This document shows, one piece after another, positions 12,124-22,576 of a DNA stretch of 64,000 nt. How positions within the stretch are numbered: the stretch's first letter is position 1; each line of letters begins with the position of its first letter. The DNA comes from Cryptomeria japonica. Its lineage: Eukaryota > Streptophyta > Pinopsida > Cupressales > Cupressaceae. Under the pieces are notes generated by a model. That model was not told the DNA's origin. It saw only the letters and a program-made list of their open reading frames with translations, and did no database searches. Position numbers and translations under genes: made by a program. The stretch lies in contig NC_081405.1 in NCBI RefSeq assembly GCF_030272615.1, positions 607,839,677-607,903,676 on the forward strand, given 5' to 3'.

Positions 12124-12760
12124 CTATGATCCCATGTCTTCAAACTCAGACACCACTTTCACTGACATGCCATCATTCACAATATCTTTTACTATCCACT
12201 TCATGTCTTTCTTTGCATATGTCTTCATTTCTCCTAACTTTTCTCAGCATCCTTGTGCTAGCAATAGATATTTTGGTTTGCCATTGTTTTCCATTTCACC
12301 CATTGGTCTATCAACTACAACATAGTCATTAACAACCTTAAGTAAATCTACCTTAACCAAACTATTTTGGACTTCTTCATTTTCATCATACCTCCCAATG
12401 TCTACACTAGACTTATGCCTAGACTCTTCATCTTTATTCATTGTTATGGAGTGTACTTGAACATCATTATAAAAACCCATTAGATTTACCTCTACCCATA
12501 CTGTTGTCCTTGTTTTTGTTTTTTTTAATTAACCTTTGAATAGGCCACACAACTTTTCTTTTAATTGTCAAATGCCATCTTTGTTGTTGCATCTTAATTC
12601 TATTGTTCAGTTCTTCTATGTCTTTTTGCATCTCCAGTATCATTCATTCCAACTCTTGCTTTATTTCTCTAATCTCTATTTGTCTCATCTCTTCTTCTTT
12701 CCTCTTTCTCTCTTCTTGTTTTCTTTTCCTCTTTTCCTCTTTCTTTTTCCATGAATCATC
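12124..12760 (-). pseudogene. Lys/Glu-rich coiled-coil frame of element A
   Basis: Read from about 12760 downward: a strongly basic/acidic helix (KKKEEKRKRKQEERKRKEEE), then an EIREIKQELE-type segment and a QKDIEELNNRIKMQQQRWHL segment. Next comes the frame with VDIGRYDENEEVQNSLVK and DRPMGEMENN (within 12480-12244), and finally EKLGEMKTYAKKDMK...VNDGMS. It ends at a stop (12126-12124) at the same place in all three copies. Internal stops occur after QELE and after LLLAQGC. This is probably a gag-like structural protein of a non-autonomous element; no enzymatic motif is seen. The plus-strand Phe/Leu-rich frame at 12536-12754 is only its antisense. Confidence 0.6.
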
Positions 12761-12947
12761 ACCTCACAAATAATCTCTCAAAAGGTACATTCCCTCAATC
12801 AGGTCTCTCTCACTCTACTTCATCATGTTCTTGCCTCACCTAGGTGTCTCTTCCCTTATCTACCTAATCTCTTGGCAACCAACAACTAGGTTATCCTCTC
12901 AACCTACACAATCACAAACATAGAACTATCTTGGCCAGATCTTTTGG

Positions 12948-12959
12948 GCTCTGATAGCA
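12948..12959 (-). other. Initiator-Met tRNA primer-binding site, copy A
   Basis: Plus-strand GCTCTGATAGCA is the complement of TGGTATCAGAGC with one change. It lies 2 bp from the LTR start at 12962. Confidence 0.75.
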
Positions 12960-13642
12960 ATTGCCATAGGAGACTTCAGCTAAACCCCAAACACATACTC
13001 CATTCTCAAACAATAATGAGAGGAAGTTAGAAAAACAAAATAATACCTACAGACTTCTTGAAAGATTTGTGATAGGAATAAAAAAGTGAATAATCGAAAT
13101 CGATAACAACAATGTATTTGGCATCTAATAACAATGAGAATGGGAATCATCAACAACAACCAACTAAGTAAATGTGAACACCAAAAAGGTTAAATTTATT
13201 ATTACACAACATATGAGGGTGGCTACATAAAATATTAGATGTTTACAATAAACTAACTGGTCATACATGTGTCGGTCGACTTCCCCTTTGCAACTCAATA
13301 AACATCTATACTTTGGCTTTTGTGGTTCTGCCTATAGGCTGAACCTCCTTCTAACACACACACTTACTAAACTAATCTCTATCTTTTTAAAAGCTCTGTT
13401 TGCCTAGTCGATTCAATTTCTCCTTTGGCCACTCAATTTCCCCTAACTATTCGGCTACCAATTCTAACCATTCATTATTCATTCCAACTTCTTTTTGCCT
13501 ATCGGTCTTCTTCCTTTTGATGCCCATCCTAATTGGCCCATTTCCAATCTTTAGCATTTTAGTTTCTATTGATTGTTTCATTATCCTCCTGCTGATGTGG
13601 TGACAGGATTGATGATGAATCTAGCACAATGCACCTGCATCA

Positions 13643-14049
13643 TACTCAGATGAATAAATATCCAATGCAAGAAATGATATGAGTATATGTAAAATCTAAC
13701 TCTAAAGAAGAGGTAATCTTCAAAAGAGAGAGAGAAAGAAACAAAGATCACAAACTCCTCTAAGGAGAGATGATTCATAAGAGACATACTATTCTATGCA
13801 AGAAAGGATGTCAACACATGAAAAGTGAAACCCCTAAAGGGAATAGTGATACTTTGGATAGAAAGAGAGAGGAAAAAAATCCATCCTTTCCCCCCAAGCA
13901 AGAGGATAAGGAAAAATTAAGATGAAGAATCACACATTTCCTAAAGAGATATTATTCATAAGAGATGTATTGTTTTTAAAAAAGAATAATTCCTAACGAA
14001 GGAGCACACATGCATTCACATGAAGGATAACTCTATGCAAGAGAGGAAA
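13643..14049. other. Flank of nested element A; no frame seen
   Basis: The sequence is rich in GAGAGA/AAGAGA motifs (CTCTAAGGAGAGATGATTCATAAGAGA). Similar CTCTAAGGAGAGATTAAACATAAGA motifs occur left of the LTRs at 33333 and 40011. It is therefore the continuation of the repeat into which the small element inserted. Confidence 0.5.
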
Positions 14050-14412
14050 TCAAGTTATGAAGAATACATTCCATAAAGAAAATGTTGAAACTTTAGGAAG
14101 AGAAAAGAGAATCATGTTGCTACCCCAAGATATTTGAAATTGAAAAAGAACCACCTCTAATTGGAAAGAGCCCCCAACTAAGTTAACTACTTGTGTCATA
14201 GGGTGAGCAACAACATGAAGGTGAAAGGAGTGCTGAGGTGCTACCTTTTCACCAAGAAAGAGAGAAAGATATGTTGAAAGACATATATGAGAAAGATTGT
14301 AGTGTTCTTGAACAAATTCCTTAAATGATTTACACTTTCCGAGAGAATGTAAACCACCATGACAAAAAATACAATATTCACTACCTCTTTTATGATTAGT
14401 GCTAAACTTCAC
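14050..14412 (-). pseudogene. Zinc-knuckle frame of the larger retroelement
   Basis: Residues 14-27 (about 14373-14332) read CIFCHGGLHSLGKC, a perfect CX2CX4HX4C nucleic-acid-binding knuckle, followed by KSFKEFVQEH. The C-terminal two thirds are not recognisable. The frame lies immediately downstream of the G-patch frame on the same strand and in a different reading frame, so it is probably part of one decayed gag-like polyprotein. The stretch is absent from the duplicate, where the junction at 42195 removes it. Confidence 0.6.
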
Positions 14413-14465
14413 AAAAGGAAAAGCAACATTCTTGTCATACTTAAATTTCCAAAAGAGTCGAGTTG

Positions 14466-14876
14466 CTAATTATTCTTGATCATCTCAATAGGTGTAGGCT
14501 TATTCTTTTGAGATTTAGGACAAGGGTTATTACTAGAAGAAGAAGGACTATAATCAATGATTTTAACTTTGCCACTATCAATAAGTTCTTTTATTGCATT
14601 ATGACAATCAAGACAATCAATAGCATGATGATCATGAGTTTGATGAAATAAACAAAAAATAGATTTTGAAGAAGAAGTACTTTTAGCTGCACGAATGGCT
14701 TGTTGTCTTGTAGGATGGTCTTTGAATTCTTGAATCCTACCAAAGTCATCCATACGAGATTTATTATGAATTCCTAGGCCTTCTATGGTAATTTGTGTAG
14801 CAGGGTTTATAGGGACTCTATTTCCTTGTTTAAATTTTCCAAGTCTTTGTCCTCTAAAACTTTGTTTTGATATCAT
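14466..14876 (-). pseudogene. G-patch plus CCHC-type gag-like frame
   Basis: Residues 8-36 (FRGQRLGKFKQGN...PINPATQITIEGLG) match the G-patch pattern of Gly-rich RNA-interaction modules. Residues 75-88 (CLFHQTHDHHAIDC) form a CX2HX4HX4C knuckle followed by L..HNAIKELIDSGKVK, the arrangement of plant Ty3/gypsy gag C-termini. The duplicate at 42200-42530 shows the same frame with extra stops, including loss of the first knuckle Cys (FYSFHETHDHHS). No ATG beyond the frame's first Met is verifiable, and the true start probably lies upstream in the acidic frame. Confidence 0.65.
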
Positions 14877-14936
14877 GATAAAACCACTCCTATAATAATC
14901 CTTTAATTGATATGGTGAGGGAATATTGTAATAAAT

Positions 14937-15682
14937 TTATTTGAACTTTGTAGTGTAAGGATGTTTAGAAGGAATATCTTGTGGATGAGGAATTTCCTTT
15001 CTACCATCATGCATATCCTCTTTGGTAGATTGAGAATGAAGATCATTATCATCTAAGGCATCATCTCTGCTTAATGTTATGTTGGGAGATAGGTCATGAA
15101 TGAAATGAATAAAATCATCTTCTTTACAAATGTTTTGATGATTACGATAGGCTATAGGAGAGTAAAGCGGATCTAGAGAGATGGAAACACCAATGTTTTG
15201 ATGATTATGATAGGCTCTAGGAGAGTAAAGCAGATCTAGAGAGATGGAAACACCAATGTTTTGATCTTGCCCCCCTTGTACTAGGGTATTTGTATGAGAA
15301 GAAGATGGGGCCATGTTTCTCTTCAATGCTTTCTCTCTATTAGAGAGATCATTGATCGGAGTATTATATCTTTCTTCATTCACATAGATACCCTAGGCGA
15401 GATACAAAAATTAGGTTTTCCATTAGCATCTCTAGGATTGGGATCTACAAAAGCTTTGAGGTGATCTAAATATGAAATGTACTGTGCTAAAAACATCACC
15501 ATAAAACAACATGAACTATAAATGAAAGAATTGAGATCAAATTGATTGAAAGGAAGGACTTTTGAAACCCTAAAAACATAATATGCCAAAGTCCTATGAA
15601 TGAAAAGAAGCAATGTGAAATGAAAGAAGCCATTATCCAAAACATTATTTTGATAAATATAAGTAAAAACCAAGGTAATCAT
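14937..15682 (-). pseudogene. Acidic/Ser-rich N-terminal frame, frameshifted
   Basis: Two abutting frames (15682-15380 and 15383-14937) correspond to one continuous 236-residue frame at 43288-42578 in the duplicate, so this copy carries a frameshift near 15380. The C-terminal part (NEERYNTPINDLSNREKALK, then SSSHTNTLVQGGQDQNIG) is hydrophilic and probably disordered. The N-terminal part is hydrophobic and may be read-through of leader sequence rather than protein. No known domain was recognised. Confidence 0.5.
15133..15258. repeat. In-frame 63-bp tandem duplication
   Basis: 15133-15195 is repeated at 15196-15258 with a few substitutions. It doubles a 21-residue block containing NIGVSISLD and LYSPxAYxNHQ. 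The duplicate locus at about 42800-42870 has a single unit, so this arose in copy A after the segmental duplication or was lost from the other copy. Confidence 0.9.
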
Positions 15683-17259
15683 ATGTGAAATAGAAAAAAT
15701 TAGATCTATTAAGTGCCATTATTAAGTTTTAAAATCAAATTTAAAAATTGATGTGAAAAGTGAAACAATCCACAAATCAAATTAACCAAAATAAATTAGG
15801 GTTTTTATGAATTAAACCTCTAAATTTATATTATTTGATTAAAATGAGATCGATGAATTTGAATTTGAATTTTGAAATGTTTCTTAATTAAATCTAAAGT
15901 AATTAATCCAAATTAGGCAACTCACAAGCTTAATTTTAGGATTAAAAATTGGGGTTTTGAAATGAACATCTAAATTTTTAAAATTCACTTGGAAATCAAA
16001 ATTGTAAATGAAAATTTGAATTTTAAATTTCATAAATACTCAGATCTGAGAACATAAATCAAAATTAAAGGTGTAAGACATCACATTCACAAAAATGTTA
16101 AGTGGGTGAAAAATTAGGATTTCCACCACAAGAAGAATGAAAACTACTAATTTTTAGTTATGAACCAATTACATTCAAAAGAGGGTTTGGATCTAATAGA
16201 TTTAGTCACAAATCAGCAAGGATAAAGACTAAAAATACTGATTTGATTCAAGGAATGAATTTGTTTGCCCTTTTTTGTAAGTTGAAAATGAAGGTAAGAA
16301 CATAGAAACAGTGATCTACAATCATCGGATTGAGGCATGCTCCTGGATCTAAGAAATATAAGAAAATTCAAACCTGATCCCTAAAAGAGCCCTAAAATGT
16401 CAGGATCATGGCGAAATTCACCCTTGGCGTCCGAACTTTTTCCACACCAAAGGGGGATTGATTCATCTCTCTAAATGATGCCGATTTTTAAGATCATATC
16501 TTTGTACTTGTTTTCTATACATAAAGAAAGGGAAATAGGTTGCGAATAGGGGTTTGCCTAAGTCAAACCTCGGTTGAGGAATCAACTTTGAATCAAATCT
16601 TGCAAATACTAAAATAAATAATTAAGGTATTTACCTAAGATATGCAATGACTAATAATAATGCTTTGCTTCTTGAATGTAATCACATATGATATATGAAA
16701 TTTCATGAACATGACAAAACCCTAATCACACACACATGCTTGCACATGAAAGATGTCATGTCGCTACACAATGGATGAATGAAGAATGCATCTTTGAAGA
16801 CCTCTAGAAGTGTTTGATGATGAATGCTTCAATGCTTGAATACCTTGTGATTATAATTTCGCCCTTCCATTCTTTTATCTATATATGTATCTCAAAATGA
16901 TAAGGGAAAGCCTCTTTATATACTTGCTCGTAAAAAAAATGTTGATTTTCTGACCTAGGCCGACATAGGGCTAGGTTTCTTGTGCAAATTTGAAAATGCC
17001 CAAAGGGTTCAAAGGGGGTGAAAATAGGGAGGACCAAGGTGTGGTGCTCTAGTCCCAATGAGGACCAAGGGGCCACGCCTTGGTCCTAACCCATTTTAGG
17101 GCTAGTACAAAGGGGCCATGTGGTGTATGAATTGAAGTAAGACCATATTTGCATGATGTAAGCATAATCAGGTCTTACTTAAGTATTGGGGGACAAACAT
17201 TAAGGTGAGGGCGCAAAATGTGGACTAAATTGTAAAGGAGTACAGTTTAGGATGCTACA
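15683..17259 (-). mobile_element. Probable LTR/leader of the larger retroelement
   Basis: This AT-rich stretch is collinear with 43290-44763. Parts also appear at 38810-39080 (GGCATGCACCTGGATC, CCTAAAAGAGC, TCATGGTGAA), so it is a dispersed LTR-type sequence. The boundary TGTAGCATC (minus) is at 17259. No coding frame is supported; the frame at 16879-17076 lies inside this noncoding repeat. Confidence 0.5.
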
Positions 17260-17619
17260 AGATCTTAATATACATGATAATCATATTCAGTACATTGCCT
17301 CCATCATATCTTTCTATATTGGATCCCAATAGAACTAATAGATATATAATCCTTATTTAAAAGATATTGATAAATCCAAATAGATCTTGATACACATGAT
17401 AATCATATTCAGTAGATAACCTCCATCATATCTCTCTATGTTGGATCTCAATACAACTAACACATATAATCCTTGTGCTCATTAGCACTTGAGTTAAAAA
17501 TTAAAAGAACAGTAAGATGGTGACGGAATTACTGCTGAAGAAGGATATTGTAGCATTAGATAATGATATATAGTCCACCTTTCATAGTTGATGGGTTCCA
17601 ACAAACTCCCCATAACAAA
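17260..17619. other. Duplicated spacer left of the TIR locus
   Basis: Two imperfect repeats of a TACACATGATAATCATATTCAG-type block occur at about 17268 and 17390. Related sequence is present at 36335 and 44770. No gene is seen. Confidence 0.5.
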
Positions 17620-17890
17620 ATTAAACTGTTTGGACATTCGTAGAGGTCTTATTCAAATTGCTAAGAGCACTGATCAAGATCCTAAAGAGTAAATGCCAAG
17701 TGAATTGTATGAATCAATGTCACATGATGTCAATGTCAACCATCCTAAGCACATCCGTTCCTCAAGGAAATTTCAGCCACATAATATAACATAGAAATTT
17801 AGTGTACCTATTGCTGAGGGAATTAAGCCGTGGGCTCATAAAATAAGGCGGAGAACGTCATTTGATGAGACCTATTTCTTCCACAACTTC
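17620..17890 (+). pseudogene. Unidentified coding-like fragment, copy 1 of 3
   Basis: Plus-strand codons read KSTDQDPKE, stop, MPSELYESMSHDVNV and HPKHIRSSRKFQPHNIT, then a stop, then FSVPIAEGIKPWAHKIRRRTSFDE. The same residues occur open for longer in the copies at 45110-45383 and 36520-36720, with mostly conservative changes, which suggests descent from real coding sequence. The fragment lies on the strand opposite to the TIR relic. I do not recognise the family. Confidence 0.4.
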
Positions 17891-18013
17891 TACGTTGTTT
17901 CCATTACTAATTCTACAATTTCATCGTATATGTATATGAACCTGGACTGATATTTGCTCTAGGAAATTGAGCGATTTCTTATGATCGAATTACAGGACTG
18001 TTGCGTCAATTAC

Positions 18014-18994
18014 CTTTGTCTCTCTGCTTCGGTTGACATTTCCTTCTCTCAGTAAGCTCTGCGACACTAGATGCAATTTGCGCCAGCAGCTCTCCTTGAT
18101 CTCTACGATGCACACAATAAATCTCTTATTCAATTTTATAGGCACAATATTAATTAGAAAACTTAAAATTTAAAATGAACAACTAATCTCGTAACCTAAT
18201 AGCATGCGCTACAGATATAATGTTTTAAAATCCATAGCAGACTATGAAATTAGCAAATTTCTCTCCTCCAATTTGAGGTATCAAAAGAAATTGATGGCAA
18301 AATGGTACATGCTTTTTTCATAGACTTTAGATTACATCGACTCTTGATTTACTCATTACATCTAAGTGAAAGCATGAATTTCGTTAACTGAAGCAAACAA
18401 AGCAATAAATAATTATACCCTCTAAAAATATAGCCCTTGATATATGAAATCTCATGAAGTGCTTTCCTCCACTCATCAACTGTATCGACCTCAAATTTCC
18501 CAGAGTGCTTATGCTTTTGAAAGGCTGGAGCATACACACTATCTTTGTCTTTCATTCGGAGCTCCGAAGGCTTAACTCCACAAAATACAGGTATGATGGG
18601 AGCCCCAGTTTTGAGGATCAGATTCAGCTCCTTCTGCATAATTCGCAGACATAATGGCAATATGTAGAGATGCGGAGTAAATAGCATCCTCTATTGACTG
18701 AGGTATGCTGTTCCCAACTTGGATTGATTTCTTGTCAACGAAGACCTTCAATCCCTTATTCTCAAGATTATGAAAGATTAGGCTTGCTACGGTTTTCTTC
18801 ACATCTGCACCTCGATGGTTAAGGAATACGTCATAGTATGGTGCAGCGAGGAAAATAGATTTTGGGTTATTGTAAGCATACTCATCATTTTTCATGGTAA
18901 CAGGGCAGGTGAGAGCAAGGCAAAGAGACGGGCAAAACATTATTTCAGGAAGGCACAGAAGATTGGTTATTTCCATGGCAGCAAGACAATACAC
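18014..18994 (-). pseudogene. TIR-domain resistance gene relic (TIR exon plus linker exon), copy A
   Basis: Exon 1 (18994-18419) encodes a TIR domain: YYDVFLNHRGADVKK (residues about 53-67), FVDKKSIQVGNSIPQSIEDAI, SLHIAIMSANYAE, then after the lesion LILKTGAPIIPVFCGVKPSEL and KFEVDTVDEWRKALHE. An in-phase intron (donor at 18418, acceptor ending 18103) joins exon 2 (18102-18014), giving GDQGELLAQIASSVAEL, the TIR-to-NBS linker typical of these genes. No NB-ARC or LRR follows. A 17-bp deletion (around 18635-18640, relative to 46057-46080) removes the block between ANYAE and ELNLIL and shifts the frame. The start is uncertain: the first in-frame Met is at 18994, another at 18895 sits closer to the TIR domain. 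Intact family members act in the cytosol as immune NADases; this copy is inactive. Confidence 0.85.
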
Positions 18995-19045
18995 AGAGAA
19001 GACTGATTATTTGCATGGGAGCAAGGCGAGATAGGCAGTTTACAG

Positions 19046-19052
19046 TTATATA
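19046..19052 (-). promoter_or_regulatory. TATA-like motif upstream of TIR copy A
   Basis: The minus strand reads TATATAA about 55 bp above the first in-frame Met of the TIR frame. An ACGT-core palindrome (GTACGTGTAC) lies about 30 bp further upstream. Confidence 0.45.
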
Positions 19053-19059
19053 GACCAGG

Positions 19060-20039
19060 GATTATGACTCTTAAGACTTGTACGTGTACAATGTAAATAG
19101 AACCAGGGCCTAATACAGGCTCTTCAGATTTGTTGAAAATCAAATTTTGTTTAATGCGCGTGTAATTATGAGGACTTCCACTTGTGGCAGGACTCCTAGC
19201 TCTTCAGATTTGTTGTAGCAGGACTCCACGTGTAATTATAGAGGTTGTAGCCTCTACACCTACCTATTCATATTTTCAACATGCATCATATTTAACTTAC
19301 TGCGTGGGCAACATACTTTATTCGTAAGAAAAATAATAAAAACTATTTATCAAACTATTTTTAACAATAAAGATTATTCGCATAAAGAAACTAACAGTCC
19401 TAAATATTTAACTGGAGGTGGGTTTCTGATGCAGTGAGTTTAGCAGTAAGCCTTCATAATGATGGAACTTCATGTTTCGAAGGTGGAACTAACAGTTCAG
19501 AATCAGTTTCCAACATACCCCCCTTGATGCTGAGATTCACAATTTTATCTCGAACCTTTGAAAAACTGAATCTTTGCAACTCGATGTGGCCTTAAAAGAT
19601 AACTTGATGTGGCAAAGTCCAAACTCTTGCAACTCACTGTGCAACATCAATCATAGCAAGAAGTCATCAACTATTTATAACATGGTCCAAAAAGAACTTA
19701 TAACATTGATTAAAAACTTATTGATAACTTAACTAAATCACCATCAATCCTTAATTTAAAAGTGAACGATGCTAGACAAAAAATATATTATTTGACATTT
19801 TGGATGTAGGTAATTTTATTTTACAAACTTGCTGATGGAAAATGGAGTTTCGATATTAGATTTAGATTTTTTTGGGGACCAAAACTTTAACACAAATTGT
19901 GTGGTATGATTAATGACCATTTTGAATACAAATTGTGTGATTATTCATTGCAAAAATCTTCCACACAATCAAATCGAGAAACTGCACTCTTGTTTATATG
20001 ATGGATTATGGAAATCTCTTAGAATTGCCTTCTTTCTTT
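19060..20039. other. Duplicated spacer upstream of the TIR relic
   Basis: Collinear with about 49650-50690. It contains two CTCTTCAGATTTGTTG blocks (19119 and 19199) and has no supported gene. Relative to the partner, a segment that flanks the LTR element in the other copy is missing here near 19113. Confidence 0.6.
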
Positions 20040-20600
20040 TAACAAATTTCTTTTATTGGAGTTGCCACTGCACTTCACTCTAGGATTCAAATATATATAT
20101 TTTTTTACTGTTATTTATTCATCAACATTTAAAATTTGAAATTTGATTTTGATCTTTTTCTTTGTTAGATTTGTTTTTTCATTTGTTCCAATTTATGATT
20201 CAAGGATTTTGGAATAATGGTTTAGGTTTTGGATGGAAGGAGTTATATTAGGAACCTTATTGTAAGGATACACATAGCCCCTAATTTAATGCTTTTATTA
20301 AATGGAGCTACCTTCAATATTGGCAAGCTACCATTAACATCATTATATTTCTTGATTGATGGATAAAAAGGAACTTGATATCTACGATTCATACAAAATT
20401 ATTATAGTTCATAAGTACCTTGCTCATGTAGGCCTAATCTTTATCTTTTATATTCTATTCTTTTATATATTTCATTTGTAATGGGGTTTTTATCATTTTT
20501 GAATCAAGATATTGTATCATTTTTGTGTAGTTAAAAATGATCAATTTTTGGTATCTTAACTTCTACAAAAAAGTTTACTTTGACAAAAGTGGATGATCTT
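20040..20600 (+). repeat. Dispersed repeat (family of 1625-2140)
   Basis: Very similar to 50690-51240 and more distantly to 1625-2140; shares the blocks GGAATAATGGTTTAG, CATGTAGGCCTAATC and TTACTTTGACAAAAGTGGA. No reading frame is conserved. Confidence 0.75.
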
Positions 20601-20779
20601 AGTTGATAGGATATTGGGGCTTTCCCCTTCTTAATTCTTGTTGTTCATTGATCACTTTTAGTGATGATTGGATCCATGGTATAGTCTTTATTAATATGTT
20701 TCATATCATCCTTGTCATTTATTTTATCATCTTTGTATCCAAAAAGGAAAGTGTCTTATATTGGGATATGAAGGTTTTA

Positions 20780-21480
20780 GGGGTATGATATGATTAGGTT
20801 CCAATAGGTCCCTTATCCATGTTATAATTAGTTTCTTATTTTAGGAATTTAGGGATGTCCACTCCACTTTAGAAGGTTGCAATTTATTCTTCAATGCTTC
20901 CAACACTTTATCTAATTTAATAATCTTCTTAAAGGAGAAATTACAAAGGATCTCCACTACAACTCATATATGATGTTTCAAATAGGATAGAGGATATATA
21001 ATTTTCTCTACCATAGATATTATAGGGGACAAACTCATTCCTTGTAATGCCACTTGGTCCTGTTGTCTATCCTCGAGTAGCTGTTTTATTTGTAACTCTG
21101 ATAAGACAATGTTGTCTTGAAGAAAGGGAGAGGGTAGTCTCAATTAGACTAGTTGTTCCATGCATCCTCTCATCAACTTTATTGTGTGAGTCAAGGTGTT
21201 TATACTTTTCTTTTCAATGTTGTTTTTTTATAACTTAAGAACTCAATTAACTTACCAGCTACTTGTCTCCTATTACCCACTCCTACTACACATAGATCAT
21301 CTTTGGTTGTGGTACATAGCTTCTGTACTAGTAATTGAGCATCTACAACATCTGGCACAACAAATGTGAGTATTTGTTCTATGATACTTCTCACTTCCAT
21401 GCTTAAATTTTGTGAATCTGTGATGAATCTTAGCTTGGTCTTCAGATGAGTGGCTATGTCTTTAATTCTCTCCTAGTGTG
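20780..21480 (-). pseudogene. Unidentified coding-like relic, copy A
   Basis: Minus-strand translation gives, from about 21475 down, IKDIATHLKTKLRFITDSQNL and then the open frame 21400-21200 (SIIEQILTF, PDVVDAQLLVQKL, VGVGNRRQVAGKLIEF). After a frame change it gives FLQDNIVLSELQIKQLLEDRQ, a helical segment, and KIIKLDKVLEALKNKLQ. The copy at 51480-52110 preserves the same residues and shares one stop (after KHHI/KYHI), so the gene was probably already damaged before the duplication. I do not recognise the protein. A coiled-coil accessory protein of a mobile element is one possibility. Confidence 0.45.
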
Positions 21481-22576
21481 AAAATATAATTATTAGATCA
21501 TGAGGGTAATATTATTTTGCCAAGAGTAGTAGGATAATTCATCCTTTTGTTTTTATAGTTGTTGGTCCATGGCTTGAATTTCATGCTCAAGTTGATGTTG
21601 TATGCCTTTGGAGTTTGAGAAACTTTATAGTATTTCATATAGTTTTGTTGGGTGTTGTGGTATTGTCATTGATGTGAACCCTCAATGTTGTGGATATTCA
21701 GGTGATTAATGTCTCTTATGGAGTTATTTTATTATCATTGATGTGTTGTAATTAATGTGAAATACATATGTGTGCTAAGGAGATGGTGTAGATGGTTGAT
21801 GGAGGCCTACCAGGATAACCATACCCAACTTTGTGATGACACTCTTACCTTATGTTCACTAGTGTGCAGTTTTTGTTGATTTTGCTTGGAGCACTATTGT
21901 GGGAGTCATATCTTTTGTTTATGCTTTTTGTGAGTACCTAATATTCATTTTAGATCATGTGACACTTGATGGATTGTGAGGATTTAGTTTCACTAGTGCT
22001 CCAATTGTTCTCTTGTATTTACTACATATCATGTTCCAGATGAATCCTCTTTCTTTTTCTTGGATCATTCATGTATCTCTCGGACCCTAGGTGGTCATAT
22101 GTATTATTTTCTTTAGTATGTCTTGATGGAAGGATGTAATTGATGTGAACCTTATGTATTTTTCACCTAATATTTATCAGAAGGTTCTTCCATTTGAAGC
22201 AGACCAGAGATGTAGCCCATTAGGGGTGAACTCCGATATGAATTTTGGTGTTCATTTGGTTCCTTTTTATTTTGGATGTATGAATGGCATTATGGTTAAA
22301 ATGTATAATGTAATATAGGTGATATTAAACTTAATTGTATGTATGAGGTTATTAATTAAATGTAGTAATATGGATTATGATGGATGCAACTTAGTGATGT
22401 AATGTAGCTAATGTCAGATGTAAATATTCAATCATGCTAGTTAAATCTCTTATGAAATTTAATTTCTATGTCCTTGTGGTAATCATTTTATCATGAGTAG
22501 GTTTAATCATTCTCATTGTTAATTGGATTAATAAACCTTAATGTTACTTGGATTAATCGAGTAATCTTCGTTGGAA
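21481..22576. other. Duplicated AT-rich spacer; no gene
   Basis: Collinear with about 52110-53229. Homology ends at CTTCGTTGGAAAC, where the gypsy polyprotein starts. No frame is conserved. Confidence 0.6.

Larger units (their letters stand above)
11381..13642 (-). mobile_element. Small pol-less copia-like LTR element, copy A
   Basis: Minus-strand element. Its 3' LTR (11381-11907, lacking about the first 150 bp in plus orientation) and 5' LTR (12962-13642) share long collinear blocks. The plus-strand ends are TG at 12962 and GCATCA at 13642. A primer-binding site complementary to initiator-Met tRNA lies at 12948-12959. The internal region is only about 1040 bp and encodes a charged coiled-coil frame but no pol. 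The 5 bp after 13642 are TACTC, the same 5 bp that precede the LTR at 33333 and 40011, so these are copies of one insertion. Confidence 0.85.
14050..17259 (-). mobile_element. Larger minus-strand retroelement relic, copy A
   Basis: Contains, in minus-strand order, an LTR/leader region (17259 to about 15700), an acidic Ser/Asn-rich frame (15682-14937), a G-patch plus zinc-knuckle frame (14876-14466) and a second zinc-knuckle frame (14412-14050). The right edge reads GATGCTACA at 17259, so on the minus strand it starts TGTAGCATC as an LTR would. The same edge occurs at 44763 in the duplicate. No reverse transcriptase or integrase was found. Left end and class are unresolved; the gag-type zinc finger suggests Ty3/gypsy. 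Confidence 0.65.
14550..22576. repeat. Segmental duplication, copy A (partner 42196-53229)
   Basis: The order of elements is the same in both places: G-patch element, LTR end, TIR relic with linker exon, dispersed repeat, unidentified minus-strand relic. Homology starts at the junction AATCAATGATTTTAAC (14552; 42192) and ends at CTTCGTTGGAAAC (about 22577; 53228). The partner is longer because of the LTR element at 46700-49371 and sequence next to it that copy A lacks. Confidence 0.9.

Noticed and set aside
12536-12754. Phe/Leu/Ser-rich plus-strand frame resembling a membrane protein
   Set aside because: It is the antisense of the Lys/Glu-rich coiled-coil frame of element A; the purine-rich helix codons create the apparent hydrophobicity.
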